From Asticcacaulis biprosthecium C19 (GTDB lineage Bacteria > Pseudomonadota > Alphaproteobacteria > Caulobacterales > Caulobacteraceae), in contig NZ_GL883079.1 of NCBI RefSeq assembly GCF_000204015.1, forward strand, positions 635,572 through 679,496: a DNA stretch of 43,925 nt, in the 5' to 3' direction. This document shows positions 16,272 to 25,874 of the stretch, piece by piece. The notes beneath the pieces were generated by a model. That model saw only the letters and a program-made list of their open reading frames with translations, did not search any database and was not told where the DNA came from. The first letter of the stretch is position 1, and each line of letters opens with the position of its first letter. The position numbers and the translations under genes were made by a program.

Positions 16272-19079
16272 TTAGGTCTCGTTGCTGATAGCTGGTGCCT
16301 CGTCGGTGCCAGCTTCGTCTTCGCCGCTGTCAGGCAGCCGCTCGACCGATACCACGCGCTCGCCACCTGCCGTGCGGAAGATGGTCACGCCCTGGGTGTT
16401 ACGGCCGGCAATCCGCACCTGACGCACGCTGGTGCGGATCAGTTGCCCTCCCTGGGTGACCAGAAGGATGCCATCCGTCGCCTCGATCGGGAAACAGGCC
16501 GCCAGCTTGCCGCCGCGCTTGCTCATATCCATGGCGACAATGCCCTGCCCGCCCCGGCCGGTCCGCCGGAATTCGAACGATGAACTGCGCTTGCCGAAGC
16601 CGACATCGGAAATGGTCAGGATGAACTCTTCCTGGTTTTTCAGCTCGGCATAGCGTTCGTCGGTCAATTCGGCGATGTCCGAAGTTTCCTCAGAGTCGTC
16701 TTCGACCACGGCCGGCGCTTCGTCATCGGCACTGCCGATCAGGGCGGTGCGTTCGGCCGAGGCGCGCTTCAGATAGGCCGCCCGCTCAGCCGCAATCGCG
16801 TCGGACCGCTTCAGAATGGCCATGGAGATGACCTTGTCGTCACCCAGCAAGCGCACACCACGGACGCCAGTCGAATCCCGGCCCTTGAAGACGCGGACCT
16901 CATCGACGGCAAAACGGATCGCCCGTCCGCCCGAGGTCGACAACAGCACGTCCTGATCGTCGCTGCAGACGGCAACACCGACAATGGCGTCGCCCTCTTC
17001 CAGCTTCATGGCGATCTTGCCGGCCCGGTTGACGTTGACGAAGTCCGACAGCTTGTTGCGGCGGATATCGCCCGACCTGGTGGCGAAGATAATGTCCAGC
17101 TTGTCCCAGCCGGCTTCTTCTTCGGGAAGGGCCAGGATGTTGCTGATATTGTCACCGGGCTCGATTGGCAGCAGGTTGACGAAGGCCTTGCCCTTGGACT
17201 GCGGGTTGCCCACCGGCAGACGCCATACTTTCAGCTTGAAGGCCTTGCCCGTCGACGAGAAAAACAGCATCGGCTGATGGGTCGAGGCGGTATAGACGCC
17301 GATAATGGCGTCCTCGTCCTTCATGGCCATGCCCGAGCGGCCTTTGCCGCCGCGATGCTGCTCACGGTACATCGATAGCGGCGTGCGTTTGACATAGCCG
17401 GAATGGGTCACGGTGACGACCATGTCCTCACGCGGGATCAGGTCCTCGTCCTCGATATCGCCTTCGGATTCGGCAATCTGGGTCCGGCGCGGCACGGCGA
17501 ACTGGGCCTTGACCTCGACCAGTTCCTCGCGAACGATCGCCATGATGCGTTCGCGCGACGACAGGATTTCGAGATAGCCGGCAATGGCGCTCGAAAGCGC
17601 CCTGGCCTCGTCGCCGATTTCGTCGCGGCCCAGGCCGGTCAGGCGCGACAGGGTCAGGGCCAGGATGGCGCGGGCCTGTTCGTCGGTCAGGCGCACCTGG
17701 GCGCCTTCCAAAACGATGGAGCGCGGATCGGCGATCAGGTCGATCAGCGGCGCCATATCGCCCGACGGCCAGGTCTTGGCGCACAGGCGCTCACGCGCTT
17801 CGCTCGGATCTGCCGAAGACCGGATGATATGGATGACTTCGTCAATGTTGGCGACGGCAATGGTCATGCCGACCAGGACGTGGCCGCGGTCGCGCGCCTT
17901 GTTCAGCTCGAAACGGATACGGCGGACGACAACGTCCTCGCGGAAATCGAGGAAGATGTCGAGCAGGCGACGCAGGCCCATCTGCTGCGGTCGCCCGTGG
18001 TCAAGCGCCAGCATGTTGACGCCGAACGAGGTTTGCAGCGACGTAAAGCGATACAACTGGTTCAGGATGACATCGCCCGAGGCGTCACGCTTCAGCTCGA
18101 CGACAACGCGCATGCCCTGGCGGTCGGATTCGTCGCGGACATCGGAAATGCCCTCGATACGCTTGTCTCGGACCAGTTCAGCGATGTGTTCGATCATCGA
18201 CGACTTGTTCACCTGATACGGGATCTCGGTGATGACGATGGCTTCGCGATCCTTGCGGATGGTTTCAATGCTGGCCTTGCCGCGGGTCACGACCGAACCG
18301 CGGCCGGTCATCAGCGCCAGACGGGCGCCGGAACGGCCCAGGATCTCGCCGCCAGTCGGATAGTCCGGCCCGGGAACGATGCTCAGCAGATCTTCCATCG
18401 ACACCGACGGATCGTCCAGAACCGCCAGGCAGGCGTCGACGATTTCGCCCAGATTGTGCGGTGGAATATTGGTCGCCATACCGACCGCGATGCCACCGGC
18501 GCCATTGACCAGCAGGTTGGGGATACGCGATGGCAGGACCGACGGCTCGCGACGGCTGCCATCGTAGTTGTCGGTGAAGTCGATCGTCTGCTTTTCGATG
18601 TCTGCGACCAGGGCTTCGGCCGCCTTGGTCATCCGGCTTTCGGTGTAACGCATAGCCGCCGGCGGGTCGCCGTCAACCGAGCCGAAATTGCCCTGGCCAT
18701 CGACCAGCAGCAGGCTCATCGAGAAGGGCTGGGCCATCCGCACCAGGGCGTCATAGATGGCGCTGTCACCGTGCGGGTGATAGCGGCCCATGACGTCGCC
18801 GACGATGTTGGCCGACTTGACGTACTTCTTGTCCGAGGTCCGGCCTTCCTCGTGCATGGCGTAGATAATACGCCGGTGCACAGGTTTCAGGCCGTCGCGG
18901 GCGTCGGGAAGCGCCCGCGAAACGATAACGCTCATGGCATAGTCGAGATAGGAGCGTTTTAGCTCGGCCTCGATCGAGATATAGGCGATGCCTTGCGGCG
19001 GCGGCGGCGTACCTCCAGAAGAAGGTCCTCCGGAAGAAGGCTCAGGGAGTTCATCATCGCCGTTGGTCGTATCGTTCAT
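16272..19079 (-). CDS. gyrA: DNA gyrase subunit A
   Basis: The protein has 935 residues. GyrA is the breakage-reunion subunit that introduces negative supercoils together with GyrB. The catalytic tyrosine is in [10 protein letters not shown]. The quinolone-determining region [10 protein letters not shown] (101-110) carries Ser106 and Asp110, the residues usually linked to quinolone sensitivity. The C-terminal beta-pinwheel has a GyrA box variant QHRGGKG. There are two additions: a Ser/Pro/Gly-rich N-terminal extension of about 28 residues, and an acidic insert in the C-terminal domain ([16 protein letters not shown]) plus an acidic tail ([13 protein letters not shown]). It is the first gene of gyrA-coaD-ppiA. 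Confidence 0.97.
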   Translation of the reverse strand: MNDTTNGDDELPEPSSGGPSSGGTPPPPQGIAYISIEAELKRSYLDYAMSVIVSRALPDARDGLKPVHRRIIYAMHEEGRTSDKKYVKSANIVGDVMGRYHPHGDSAIYDALVRMAQPFSMSLLLVDGQGNFGSVDGDPPAAMRYTESRMTKAAEALVADIEKQTIDFTDNYDGSRREPSVLPSRIPNLLVNGAGGIAVGMATNIPPHNLGEIVDACLAVLDDPSVSMEDLLSIVPGPDYPTGGEILGRSGARLALMTGRGSVVTRGKASIETIRKDREAIVITEIPYQVNKSSMIEHIAELVRDKRIEGISDVRDESDRQGMRVVVELKRDASGDVILNQLYRFTSLQTSFGVNMLALDHGRPQQMGLRRLLDIFLDFREDVVVRRIRFELNKARDRGHVLVGMTIAVANIDEVIHIIRSSADPSEARERLCAKTWPSGDMAPLIDLIADPRSIVLEGAQVRLTDEQARAILALTLSRLTGLGRDEIGDEARALSSAIAGYLEILSSRERIMAIVREELVEVKAQFAVPRRTQIAESEGDIEDEDLIPREDMVVTVTHSGYVKRTPLSMYREQHRGGKGRSGMAMKDEDAIIGVYTASTHQPMLFFSSTGKAFKLKVWRLPVGNPQSKGKAFVNLLPIEPGDNISNILALPEEEAGWDKLDIIFATRSGDIRRNKLSDFVNVNRAGKIAMKLEEGDAIVGVAVCSDDQDVLLSTSGGRAIRFAVDEVRVFKGRDSTGVRGVRLLGDDKVISMAILKRSDAIAAERAAYLKRASAERTALIGSADDEAPAVVEDDSEETSDIAELTDERYAELKNQEEFILTISDVGFGKRSSSFEFRRTGRGGQGIVAMDMSKRGGKLAACFPIEATDGILLVTQGGQLIRTSVRQVRIAGRNTQGVTIFRTAGGERVVSVERLPDSGEDEAGTDEAPAISNET

Positions 19080-19103
19080 TTAGTCACTGTCTTGGGTTTG
19101 TGA

Positions 19104-19129
19104 AGAAACGGACGGCGTCGTACCGTCCG
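19104..19129 (-). terminator. Hairpin downstream of ssb
   Basis: CGGACGG (19109-19115) and CCGTCCG (19123-19129) form a 7-bp stem with a 7-base loop. On the minus strand it is followed by TTTC only. It lies between the ssb stop (19165) and the gyrA start (19079) and could reduce readthrough from ssb into gyrA. Confidence 0.45.
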
Positions 19130-19164
19130 CCTCCACGGGTTACTGCGGATTTACGCCCGATCTA

Positions 19165-19674
19165 TTAGAACGGAATTTCGTCGTCCAGATCGAAATTCTG
19201 GGCCGGGCCGGATGCTGGGGCGCGCTGACCAGCCGAGGCCGGCGGACCGCCGTAGCTGTTGTTGTCTTCATACTCGTTGTAGCCGCCGCCACCGCTTTCG
19301 CTGCGGCCCCCGCCGCTGTCGCCACGACCGCCCAGCAGGGTCAGTTCACCGCGGAACTTCTGCAGCACCACTTCGGTCGAGTACTTTTCAACACCGCTCT
19401 GGTCAGTCCACTTACGGGTCTGCAGGCTACCTTCCAGATAGACGGTCGAACCCTTGCGCAGATACTGTTCAGCGATCTTGGCCAGGTTGTCGTTGAAGAT
19501 GACGACGCGGTGCCATTCTGTTTTTTCCTTGCGTTCGCCGGTCGCCTTGTCGCGCCACTGCTCAGAGGTCGCAACGGTCAGATTGGCGACGCGGTCGCCG
19601 GAATTGAGGGTACGGATTTCCGGATCCTTGCCGAGATTACCGATAAGGATGACCTTGTTGACACTGCCTGCCAT
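19165..19674 (-). CDS. ssb: Single-stranded DNA-binding protein
   Basis: The protein has 169 residues, starting [20 protein letters not shown]. The OB fold covers about residues 4-110, with [20 protein letters not shown] and [11 protein letters not shown] as family marks. A Gly/Ser/Asn/Pro-rich flexible linker follows, ending in the acidic tip DLDDEIPF that recruits partner proteins. An in-frame start at 19725 would add 17 residues, but the family begins at MAGSVNK. Expression is probably SOS-controlled, because a LexA box overlaps a promoter at 19928-19956. Confidence 0.95.
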   Translation of the reverse strand: MAGSVNKVILIGNLGKDPEIRTLNSGDRVANLTVATSEQWRDKATGERKEKTEWHRVVIFNDNLAKIAEQYLRKGSTVYLEGSLQTRKWTDQSGVEKYSTEVVLQKFRGELTLLGGRGDSGGGRSESGGGGYNEYEDNNSYGGPPASAGQRAPASGPAQNFDLDDEIPF

Positions 19675-19992
19675 GGGACTTTCGCTTTCTTCTCTCTGCC
19701 GCACGATTTCCGTTGAGTCTGGCAACGAAGCGGCAACGACTCATTGAGGGGACATTAGAGACTTCTCCCGTCCAAGCCAAGCTTTACGGCCGGCACGCGG
19801 ACAGGTGTTAACACTTCTTTTGCGTTTGTTGAAAAACAACGGCTGATGATATTGGCTCCGGTTGCAGAAATCGCCTCAGAGGACAATGCGCGCCGATCCA
19901 GTTGTTTTCCAACGGGCGTTACAATTTATGTTCTCATTTTGTTCCAACAATGTCAACAGGCCCGCCGATTCGCGAACCTGTTGTCTTGTGCC
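19675..19992. other. 318-base gap: ssb upstream region
   Basis: This non-coding stretch lies between ssb and the lipoprotein gene to its right, both on the minus strand. It contains the LexA-box promoter at 19928-19956 and otherwise only AT-richer leader sequence. No small gene with a ribosome binding site was found. Confidence 0.5.
19928..19956 (-). promoter_or_regulatory. Promoter with LexA (SOS) box, probably for ssb
   Basis: GTTC-N7-GTTC (19930-19944), the LexA operator form of alphaproteobacteria, is exact. On the minus strand a perfect -35 TTGACA (19956-19951) is followed 17 bases later by GAACAT as a weak -10, so the LexA box covers the spacer and the -10. The ssb ATG is about 255 bases downstream with no gene between. 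LexA control is inferred from the motif and its placement. Confidence 0.65.
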
Positions 19993-20442
19993 TTACGGCT
20001 TGGTCGGCAGATTGTCCGGCAATTCCACGGTGACGGGACCGGACGGCGCCTCGTCCTCGATGACGATTGAGCCCGGCTGAACCAGGCGATTGCCCGGCGC
20101 CCGAACGAGGAACGGCAGGCGCGGCCCCTCATAATGCTGCGAGTAGCGAACTTCACGATTGTTCGCCCACAGGAAGCTGCCGCCGTAGCTGCCTTCCGTC
20201 CAGTCAGACGTCGTGCCGGTCGCCAGACGCTGCATACGAACATTGTACAACTGAACCGCGCAGTGTTCCAGGGTCGGGACGTCGCGGGCAATGACGTTGA
20301 ATTTCACCTCACCCGACGCCGGGTGACCAACCGAATAACAGACCCCGCGTTCCCCAGGTGACTTCAAGCGCTTCTCGCACGCCGTGAGGCCAAATGCAGC
20401 GGTACCTGCCAGGGCCATAACGGCCATCGCCTTCCAGTTCAT
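19993..20442 (-). CDS. Lipoprotein of unknown function
   Basis: This is a 149-residue protein from the ATG at 20442, with AAGGAA about 6 bases upstream. An ATG two codons earlier (20448) is less well placed. The signal peptide is MNWKAMAVMALAGTAAFGLTAC with lipobox LTAC. The mature domain has two cysteines, in GVCYSVGHP and LEHCAVQLYN, likely to form a disulfide, then aromatic-rich strands (WTEGSYGGSFLWANNREVRY). No family was recognised. It lies 13 bases behind the membrane-anchored gene at 20456, and both share the Cys-containing type of domain, so they probably act together in the envelope. Confidence 0.7.
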   Translation of the reverse strand: MNWKAMAVMALAGTAAFGLTACEKRLKSPGERGVCYSVGHPASGEVKFNVIARDVPTLEHCAVQLYNVRMQRLATGTTSDWTEGSYGGSFLWANNREVRYSQHYEGPRLPFLVRAPGNRLVQPGSIVIEDEAPSGPVTVELPDNLPTKP

Positions 20443-20455
20443 CGTCATTCCTTCC

Positions 20456-21136
20456 TTACTGCGCCGGGACGGAGCAGCCCTTGCCCTGTTCGACCAGGGT
20501 CCGGAAATTGGTATTGTCGTCGGAAATTTCCACCCGCTTGGGGACCAGACGCAACGTCTTTTCGCCCCAGCGTCCGTAGGATGCGTTGCCGGGCGAGACA
20601 CAGCGGCTGTCGAACAGCAGGGCCGCGCATTGGCCAAGAGTCAGGTCGTCGCGCAGACGATTCCAGCTATTGGAGTTGTAACGCAGGCACGGTGCGGTCG
20701 GCCCTGTGGCCACCTTGGCCGTTTCAGGGACGATTTCGCCTGTGGGCTCAGGCTCAGCCACCGGCGCTGTCGTACCCGGCGTCGCCGAGGTTGGGGCTCC
20801 GGGAACCGGCACCAGCGACCCGGTCGGCGCGGCGGCCACGTTGCCCTGATCATCGACGCCGACATCCAACTGACCGGTGGCAACACCGTTTTTCTTGGCG
20901 CAGTCGGCCAGGGTCAGTTCACCGACGTCGGCCCCGTTGACGTAGCAGCGCAGGGGCTTCTTGGGATCGAGTTGCGGCGTGGGATCGGCAATATCGAACT
21001 TCAGGCTGGGCGGTTCGCCGTTCATCTTAGGATCATCCTTGTGACCCTTGTTCAGCATCATCGCCAGTCCGATGGCCGCAGCAATAGCGACGGCAGCGCC
21101 GATCGCAACGAACTGCCAGCGTGTATTACCCTTCAT
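20456..21136 (-). CDS. Membrane-anchored periplasmic protein of unknown function
   Basis: The protein has 226 residues, starting MKGNTRWQFVAIGAAVAIAA. One N-terminal membrane segment is followed by a periplasmic region. The ATG at 21136 has GGGAGGGGGAAGG upstream; the longer in-frame start at 21172 lacks this. Two small Cys-pair modules are visible, RCYVNGADVGELTLADC (about 64-80) and CLRYNSNSWNRLRDDLTLGQ followed by C-x8-C. A Pro/Thr/Ala-rich linker (about 105-140) separates them. The repeated LTLADC/LTLGQC element suggests an internal duplication. Function unknown; it is the first gene of a two-gene operon. Confidence 0.65.
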   Translation of the reverse strand: MKGNTRWQFVAIGAAVAIAAAIGLAMMLNKGHKDDPKMNGEPPSLKFDIADPTPQLDPKKPLRCYVNGADVGELTLADCAKKNGVATGQLDVGVDDQGNVAAAPTGSLVPVPGAPTSATPGTTAPVAEPEPTGEIVPETAKVATGPTAPCLRYNSNSWNRLRDDLTLGQCAALLFDSRCVSPGNASYGRWGEKTLRLVPKRVEISDDNTNFRTLVEQGKGCSVPAQ

Positions 21137-21279
21137 CGCCAAAACCTTCCCCCTCCCTGTCGCAAAAATCAACCATTGGGCGACGCGGTCAAGCCGAATT
21201 TCACCCGTCGTTCAATTCGACTAAAGGCCTTGTTCTGGCGCAGCTGTCAAGGGTCTGAGGGAAGGTCCGCGCGGTGTGG

Positions 21280-24276
21280 CTAACCGCCGCCGGTGAGGCG
21301 GTTGAGCGCCGCCTGGTAATTGTTGATCTGATTGGTCAGGTAGGCCGGCGCCTGCCCCGACGACTTGCCCTTTTTCTTGCTGTCCGTTTCCTGCGGATCG
21401 CCGTACTTCAGGTAGTTGTACGCCTTCTGGACGTTCTTCATGACACCCTTAAGCGACTCCAATGCCGACTTGACATTGGCTTCGGTCGCCAGGTTCAGCG
21501 AGCCGTCGAATTCAAGGCCCATCATCTTCTGGGTCTTGGTATAGTTGCTGGCCTTGGCGTCCATCACCTTGTTGGCGTCGGCCGAGACAATCCCTGGCGC
21601 CAGACCAAGCCCCTCCAGAGCGTCACGGCCGGACGGCCCGGCGACGAACTCCATCTTGCTGGACTTGTTCGACGGCTGGATATTCAGTTGGCTCAGTGGC
21701 TCGCCCGTCATCTTCATGATATCGACCTTGAGCCGGTAGCCCGACCCGCGGACGATCTTCTTCGACAGGCTTTCAAGGGTTTCGTCGGCGTCGATGGTGA
21801 TGGTCTTGCGAGCGCCCGACGACGGATCGACCATGTAGAACTGATCGCCGGTACGGACGGCCGTAGATGACACAATACGGGTATTGGCTTCGATCTTGCC
21901 CTTGACGTCGACGCCCAGGTCTTTTTGCATGATCGCGCCCTGGGGCAGCCCCATGCGGTCCAGCACGCTTGAGCCACCCTTGGAGATGGCAATGGCATTG
22001 GGCGATACGACGCCGTCCTGACCGGTATAGCGCTTCTGGAACTCGACATCGCCATTTTCGACATCCAGCTTGGCGAGGAAAGCGTCCCTGACGCCCTTGC
22101 GCGTGCTGGTCACCGCTGTCCCGGCGATTTCGCCGTCGGTGTTGCCCGCGATCCAGGCCTTGCCATCGTCGGCGAACTTGACCTGAGCATCTTTTTCGAT
22201 GCCGGCGCCACCATAATAGGCGAGCTTATCGTCCGAGGTGTTGGTCAGGTCGGCATCGATCGACAGCGCAAACGCGTCCTGGCCACCTGAATAGGCCTTC
22301 GTTACGTTGGCTGTGGTTTCCATAAGTTTACCGTTGCCGGTAGAACCGCCGAGATAGATCTTGCCGTCGATCAGAGAAAAACCGGTGATATTGCCGCCAC
22401 CGATACCGCCCAGGTTTCGGGTATTGGCGACATCCGCCGCCCACGTGGTCGTCGTCTTGCCGTCGGTCGTCGTCGTGTTCGAACTGACGTCATAGCTACG
22501 CACGACAGCGTTGCCGTCTTCGATGCTGGCGGCATAGACGGTGTCCCCATCGACGACCAGTTGCGAGGTGGTGTCGCTGTTGGCCGTCCCGGTCTGGACC
22601 GAAAAGCGAGCATCGCCCGTCTTCGAAAAGCCCATGATGTAGCCATCATAGCCGCCAGCCGCGCCACTGGCAGCACCCGGCACCAAAGACTTGGTCTTGC
22701 CGCCGACATAGACCGCACCATCATCGCCAAAAGCGACCGACGTCGCCTGATCTTCCTGGGTGGCGCCGCGACGCTGCGTCCATTCCTCGACACCATATTT
22801 GTCGAAGACGGTGACGAAGCTGTCGCTGAGAGACTCATTGACGCCGTTGGTGCTGACATTGGTGGTCAAGGTGGCGGTCGTCGCCTTTTCGCCGGTACCA
22901 TAGGTCTTGGTCTCGGTCTTGGAGATGTTTAAGGCGCCCGTCACCGATCCGGCCAGGGCGACGCGGCCATCGTCCGACACCGACATGGCGTAGCCGGAAG
23001 CCGTATCTGACGCGCCCAGGGTGCGGGTGAAGACCACCTTGCCGGCGGAGTCGTACTTGATCAGGGCTACATCCTGTTTGCCCTTGATAGCCTGGTCGTT
23101 GATATCGCCTTCGACATCAGCCAGGACGTAGACCGAACCGTCGGCGCCCGACACGGTCTGGCGGACAGAGGTGATGTTCGGCGACAGGGCGACATTGGCC
23201 TCCTGCCCCTCCACCCAAAACTTGGTTCCGACCTTGGACGACGGATCGGCGACCAGATCGCCTTCGTCGGCCTGGAACTTGACCAATTGCGAGCTGACAT
23301 CCTTGCCGACTTCGGTGACCGGTTTGCCGTCCTCGCCCTTCTTGGTCTTGCCGGCGTCATCCTTGACGACGGTTTTCTTTTCCGGATCGCCGGTGGTCTG
23401 GACGACATAGACGGCATCGGCCGTCGTCGGCGCGCTCATCGTCAGGTCTTCATACGACACGCCCTGGATTTTCAGACCATAGCTGTCGACGCCCTTGGAC
23501 AGCGTGATCGTCTTGCCGTTGACCACCTGGGTCTCGGCGACGGCCGGGGTGCGGTTGACGATAAACTTGGTCGCCAGCCCCTGCTCTTTCAGCTTGGAAT
23601 TGATATAGCCAACGACATTGGACATTGATCGCGTGCCGGACATGTCAGCCAGGTCAATATCGACATTAAATGGGGTCGCCGAGCCGATCTTCTTGACCGC
23701 GATACTGAACTTGACGTCGCCTTCAAAGGCCTTGACCGAACTCGTTGCCGAACCGGTATGGATACCCGGCCCGGTATAGACGGAATTGGTCCGACCGACC
23801 CCGACTTCGTTCTTCAGCTTTTCCGTCAGCGTACCTTCGGTCAGGCTGATGTGGTCAAACTTCGTGTCCTTGACGTAGTTCTGGACTTCACCCATGCCGG
23901 TCTGGAAACGGCGCCGTACGGCTGCCAGTGTCAGGTCGCTGAGGGTGCTGTCCTGCGCCTTTTGGGCCAGGCCTTCCAGAGCATTGAGGCCCTGATACAG
24001 GGTGAACAACTTGGTGTAGTCGGCTGACGCGCCGATCACGTCGGACACGGCGGCATTCTGGTTGATGAAACGGTGACCGGCCAGGACGTTTTTGACCAGG
24101 GCCTTGTCGTCCATCATCCCCGAGCCCGTCCCCCACGGGGTGCGCGGCGCCTCGGCCTTGCCGGTCGGCGATGTCGTCTTGCCCAGAACCAGGCCTGAAC
24201 CACCTGACGCACCGCCGCTGACGCCGGATTTGGCGTTGTAGTAACTCGTCAAAAATGAGCTGTCGAACGAGATCAC
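21280..24276 (-). CDS. flaEY: FlaEY-like flagellar protein with beta-propeller repeats
   Basis: This is a 998-residue protein beginning at a GTG (MISFDSSFLTSYYNAKSGV). Its place at the end of a flagellin cluster matches flaEY of Caulobacter, a gene needed for normal filament assembly; the identity rests on locus order and general character. The middle (about 350-790) contains several propeller-type repeats of the form DGxVYVLAD, DDGRVALAGS, DGAVYVGGKT, DGKIYLGGS and DGKAWIAGN. The N-terminal part (about 55-160) and the C-terminal 150 residues are helical and flagellin/hook-like. The C-terminus is Lys-rich (DSKKKGKSSGQAPAYL). No signal peptide is present, as expected for a flagellar-exported or cytoplasmic protein. 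No clear ribosome binding site was seen. Confidence 0.75.
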   Translation of the reverse strand: MISFDSSFLTSYYNAKSGVSGGASGGSGLVLGKTTSPTGKAEAPRTPWGTGSGMMDDKALVKNVLAGHRFINQNAAVSDVIGASADYTKLFTLYQGLNALEGLAQKAQDSTLSDLTLAAVRRRFQTGMGEVQNYVKDTKFDHISLTEGTLTEKLKNEVGVGRTNSVYTGPGIHTGSATSSVKAFEGDVKFSIAVKKIGSATPFNVDIDLADMSGTRSMSNVVGYINSKLKEQGLATKFIVNRTPAVAETQVVNGKTITLSKGVDSYGLKIQGVSYEDLTMSAPTTADAVYVVQTTGDPEKKTVVKDDAGKTKKGEDGKPVTEVGKDVSSQLVKFQADEGDLVADPSSKVGTKFWVEGQEANVALSPNITSVRQTVSGADGSVYVLADVEGDINDQAIKGKQDVALIKYDSAGKVVFTRTLGASDTASGYAMSVSDDGRVALAGSVTGALNISKTETKTYGTGEKATTATLTTNVSTNGVNESLSDSFVTVFDKYGVEEWTQRRGATQEDQATSVAFGDDGAVYVGGKTKSLVPGAASGAAGGYDGYIMGFSKTGDARFSVQTGTANSDTTSQLVVDGDTVYAASIEDGNAVVRSYDVSSNTTTTDGKTTTTWAADVANTRNLGGIGGGNITGFSLIDGKIYLGGSTGNGKLMETTANVTKAYSGGQDAFALSIDADLTNTSDDKLAYYGGAGIEKDAQVKFADDGKAWIAGNTDGEIAGTAVTSTRKGVRDAFLAKLDVENGDVEFQKRYTGQDGVVSPNAIAISKGGSSVLDRMGLPQGAIMQKDLGVDVKGKIEANTRIVSSTAVRTGDQFYMVDPSSGARKTITIDADETLESLSKKIVRGSGYRLKVDIMKMTGEPLSQLNIQPSNKSSKMEFVAGPSGRDALEGLGLAPGIVSADANKVMDAKASNYTKTQKMMGLEFDGSLNLATEANVKSALESLKGVMKNVQKAYNYLKYGDPQETDSKKKGKSSGQAPAYLTNQINNYQAALNRLTGGG

Positions 24277-24377
24277 GGGGAAAAACTTGCCGAGTCAGAG
24301 GGTTGAGTCACGCTCAGTATCCGGCAACAAAGCTTAAGAAGCGTAAACTTTTTGCGCCCACCCGACACAACCCAAAG

Positions 24378-24405
24378 AAAAAGGCGAGCTTGCGCTCGCC
24401 TTTTT
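24378..24405 (-). terminator. Bidirectional terminator after the first flagellin gene
   Basis: AAAGGCGAGC (24380-24389) and GCTCGCCTTT (24394-24403) form a 10-bp stem with a TTGC loop, with A-run and T-run on opposite sides. On the minus strand it ends the flagellin transcript 36 bases after its stop and so separates that gene from flaEY. Confidence 0.88.
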
Positions 24406-24439
24406 CCCGTCGGTTTCGGATGTCGGAGGCGGTTCTGTA

Positions 24440-25270
24440 TCAGCCCTGGAACAGGGACAGGATCTGCTGCGGACCCTGGTTGGCGATCGACAAGGATTGC
24501 GTACCCAACTGCTGCTGAACCTGAAGCGCCTGCAGACGTGAGCTTTCCTTGGCCATGTCGGCGTCGACCAGGTTGCCGATACCAGAACTAATCGCATCAT
24601 CCAGCTTTGCTATGAACGATAGATGCCCTTCGATCTGCCGGGCTTGAGAGCCCAACTCACCCAAAGCCGCGTTCACGTTGGAAATGGACGTATCAAGGTT
24701 CGAGAGCAGCGCTGTCGCCGTGGCAGCGGTCAGAATGTTTGCATCGCTGGCCAGGGTAATAATCGTGCCACCGAACGTCAAATCCTTTACGGACAAGGTG
24801 ATCGTGGCGTCTGCGTCGGCGTTCGCAATGAACTGAATAGGATTCGGGATTGAGCCGTCGAACAGATTGCTGCCGTTAAATGTCGCATTGTCCGAGATCT
24901 GCTTGATCTGTTTTACGATGGCCTGATAATCACTATTCAGGGCATTTCGCGACGCAGTGTCAATCGAGCTGTCCATCCCCGCGACGACCTTTTCGCGGAG
25001 CTGGTTCATCATATCCGAGATCGATTCCCCAGCCGCCATAGAGACGTCGGCAATCGAATTGGCACGGTTGAGACTGTCGCGAACCGCGTTCAGACCCGAC
25101 AGGTCGGCGCGTTGGCTCTGGGCGATTGAATAGACCGCCGAATTGTCTTTCGCCGTGGATACGTCCAGACCGGTGCTGATCCGCTTCTGGACCTCGTCCA
25201 TATTGCGATTGGTTGCGTTCAAATTCTGTAACGCAATCATCGCCGATGTATTAGTATGTACGCTTGCAGC
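24440..25270 (-). CDS. Flagellin (divergent member, FljJ-like position)
   Basis: This is a 276-residue short flagellin with only the D0/D1 helices. It starts MAASVHTNTSAMIALQNLNA and ends QSLSIANQGPQQILSLFQG. GGAGGT lies 9 bases before the ATG at 25270. Compared with the two other flagellins here it differs in both termini and in the core, so it probably has a distinct place in the filament, as FljJ does in Caulobacter. Unlike the other two it has no recognisable sigma-54 promoter just upstream. One CGCATTTTGCCG element lies about 90 bases upstream. The transcript ends at the terminator 24378-24405. Confidence 0.93.
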   Translation of the reverse strand, partial: AASVHTNTSAMIALQNLNATNRNMDEVQKRISTGLDVSTAKDNSAVYSIAQSQRADLSGLNAVRDSLNRANSIADVSMAAGESISDMMNQLREKVVAGMDSSIDTASRNALNSDYQAIVKQIKQISDNATFNGSNLFDGSIPNPIQFIANADADATITLSVKDLTFGGTIITLASDANILTAATATALLSNLDTSISNVNAALGELGSQARQIEGHLSFIAKLDDAISSGIGNLVDADMAKESSRLQALQVQQQLGTQSLSIANQGPQQILSLFQG

Positions 25271-25418
25271 CATGATTTGCTGACCTCCGATGACTTGCCG
25301 ACTCACTCAAGTCTTAACGTTTATGGTAAGCAAAGGGTTAACAAGCGCAAACGCATTTTGCCGCGCATTAAGATAATGCACGGGGACAACTTACAATCTA
25401 TAACCTTAGAACTGACGC

Positions 25419-25760
25419 CTAAACGTCTGTTTTTATAACGGAACCCGCTTCGTAGTTACCGGATTTTTTCATGTCGAGAAGTTCCTGACGTGGTAACTGA
25501 CGAACCACCTCTCCGGTGTAGCGATCGATCGCTTTGTAAACCCAGTCCCCCGTATTGGGGTCCTTATCGACGGTCAGACGCAGGGAATATTCCGGAGCCG
25601 GACCTTTATCCTGGCCTTTTTGCGACAGATCGTTGCCTTGATTCTGCTCCTTCGGCGCGGAAGCCGCCTCTGCGGCAGCGACAGGCTTGGCCGAATCCGA
25701 CACCGGCTTGACCTGAGTCACGTCGGGCAACTGTGGGAAACTGACTATATTGTTGATCAT
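25419..25760 (-). CDS. flaG: Flagellar protein FlaG
   Basis: This is a 113-residue protein with an Ala/Gln-rich disordered first half. The C-terminal FlaG domain reads SLRLTVDKDPNTGDWVYKAI, then DRYTGEVVRQLPRQELLDMK. FlaG proteins influence filament length or flagellin assembly in several bacteria; the exact action is unclear. The GGAG directly touching the ATG is too close to be a normal ribosome binding site, while a better GAAGGAGG lies about 30 bases upstream in front of a six-codon reading frame (see findings). It lies between two flagellin genes on the same strand. Confidence 0.85.
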   Translation of the reverse strand: MINNIVSFPQLPDVTQVKPVSDSAKPVAAAEAASAPKEQNQGNDLSQKGQDKGPAPEYSLRLTVDKDPNTGDWVYKAIDRYTGEVVRQLPRQELLDMKKSGNYEAGSVIKTDV

Positions 25761-25841
25761 CTCCGTCTTACGCCCGGCCCCTTGGCACGGACGCCCTCCT
25801 TCTAAAACTACACGCAACTGAAGTTACGCGGCGAAATGAGA

Positions 25842-25867
25842 GAGGGGCGGCCTTTCGACCACCCCTC
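25842..25867 (-). terminator. Hairpin terminator after the second flagellin gene
   Basis: GAGGGGCGGCC (25842-25852) and GACCACCCCTC (25857-25867) form an 11-bp stem with two G-T pairs; on the minus strand the loop is GAAA. It starts 8 bases after the flagellin stop. The following U-tract is weak (TCTCATTTC). Confidence 0.65.
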
Positions 25868-25874
25868 CTTCCGA

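Noticed and set aside
16334-16790. Acidic insert in GyrA as a possible frameshift or foreign segment
   Set aside because: The frame stays open on both sides and the pinwheel motifs resume, so it is a normal disordered insert.
17403-18962. 519-codon open frame on the plus strand
   Set aside because: It is antisense to gyrA, which has all family motifs. No ribosome binding site or protein family was seen.
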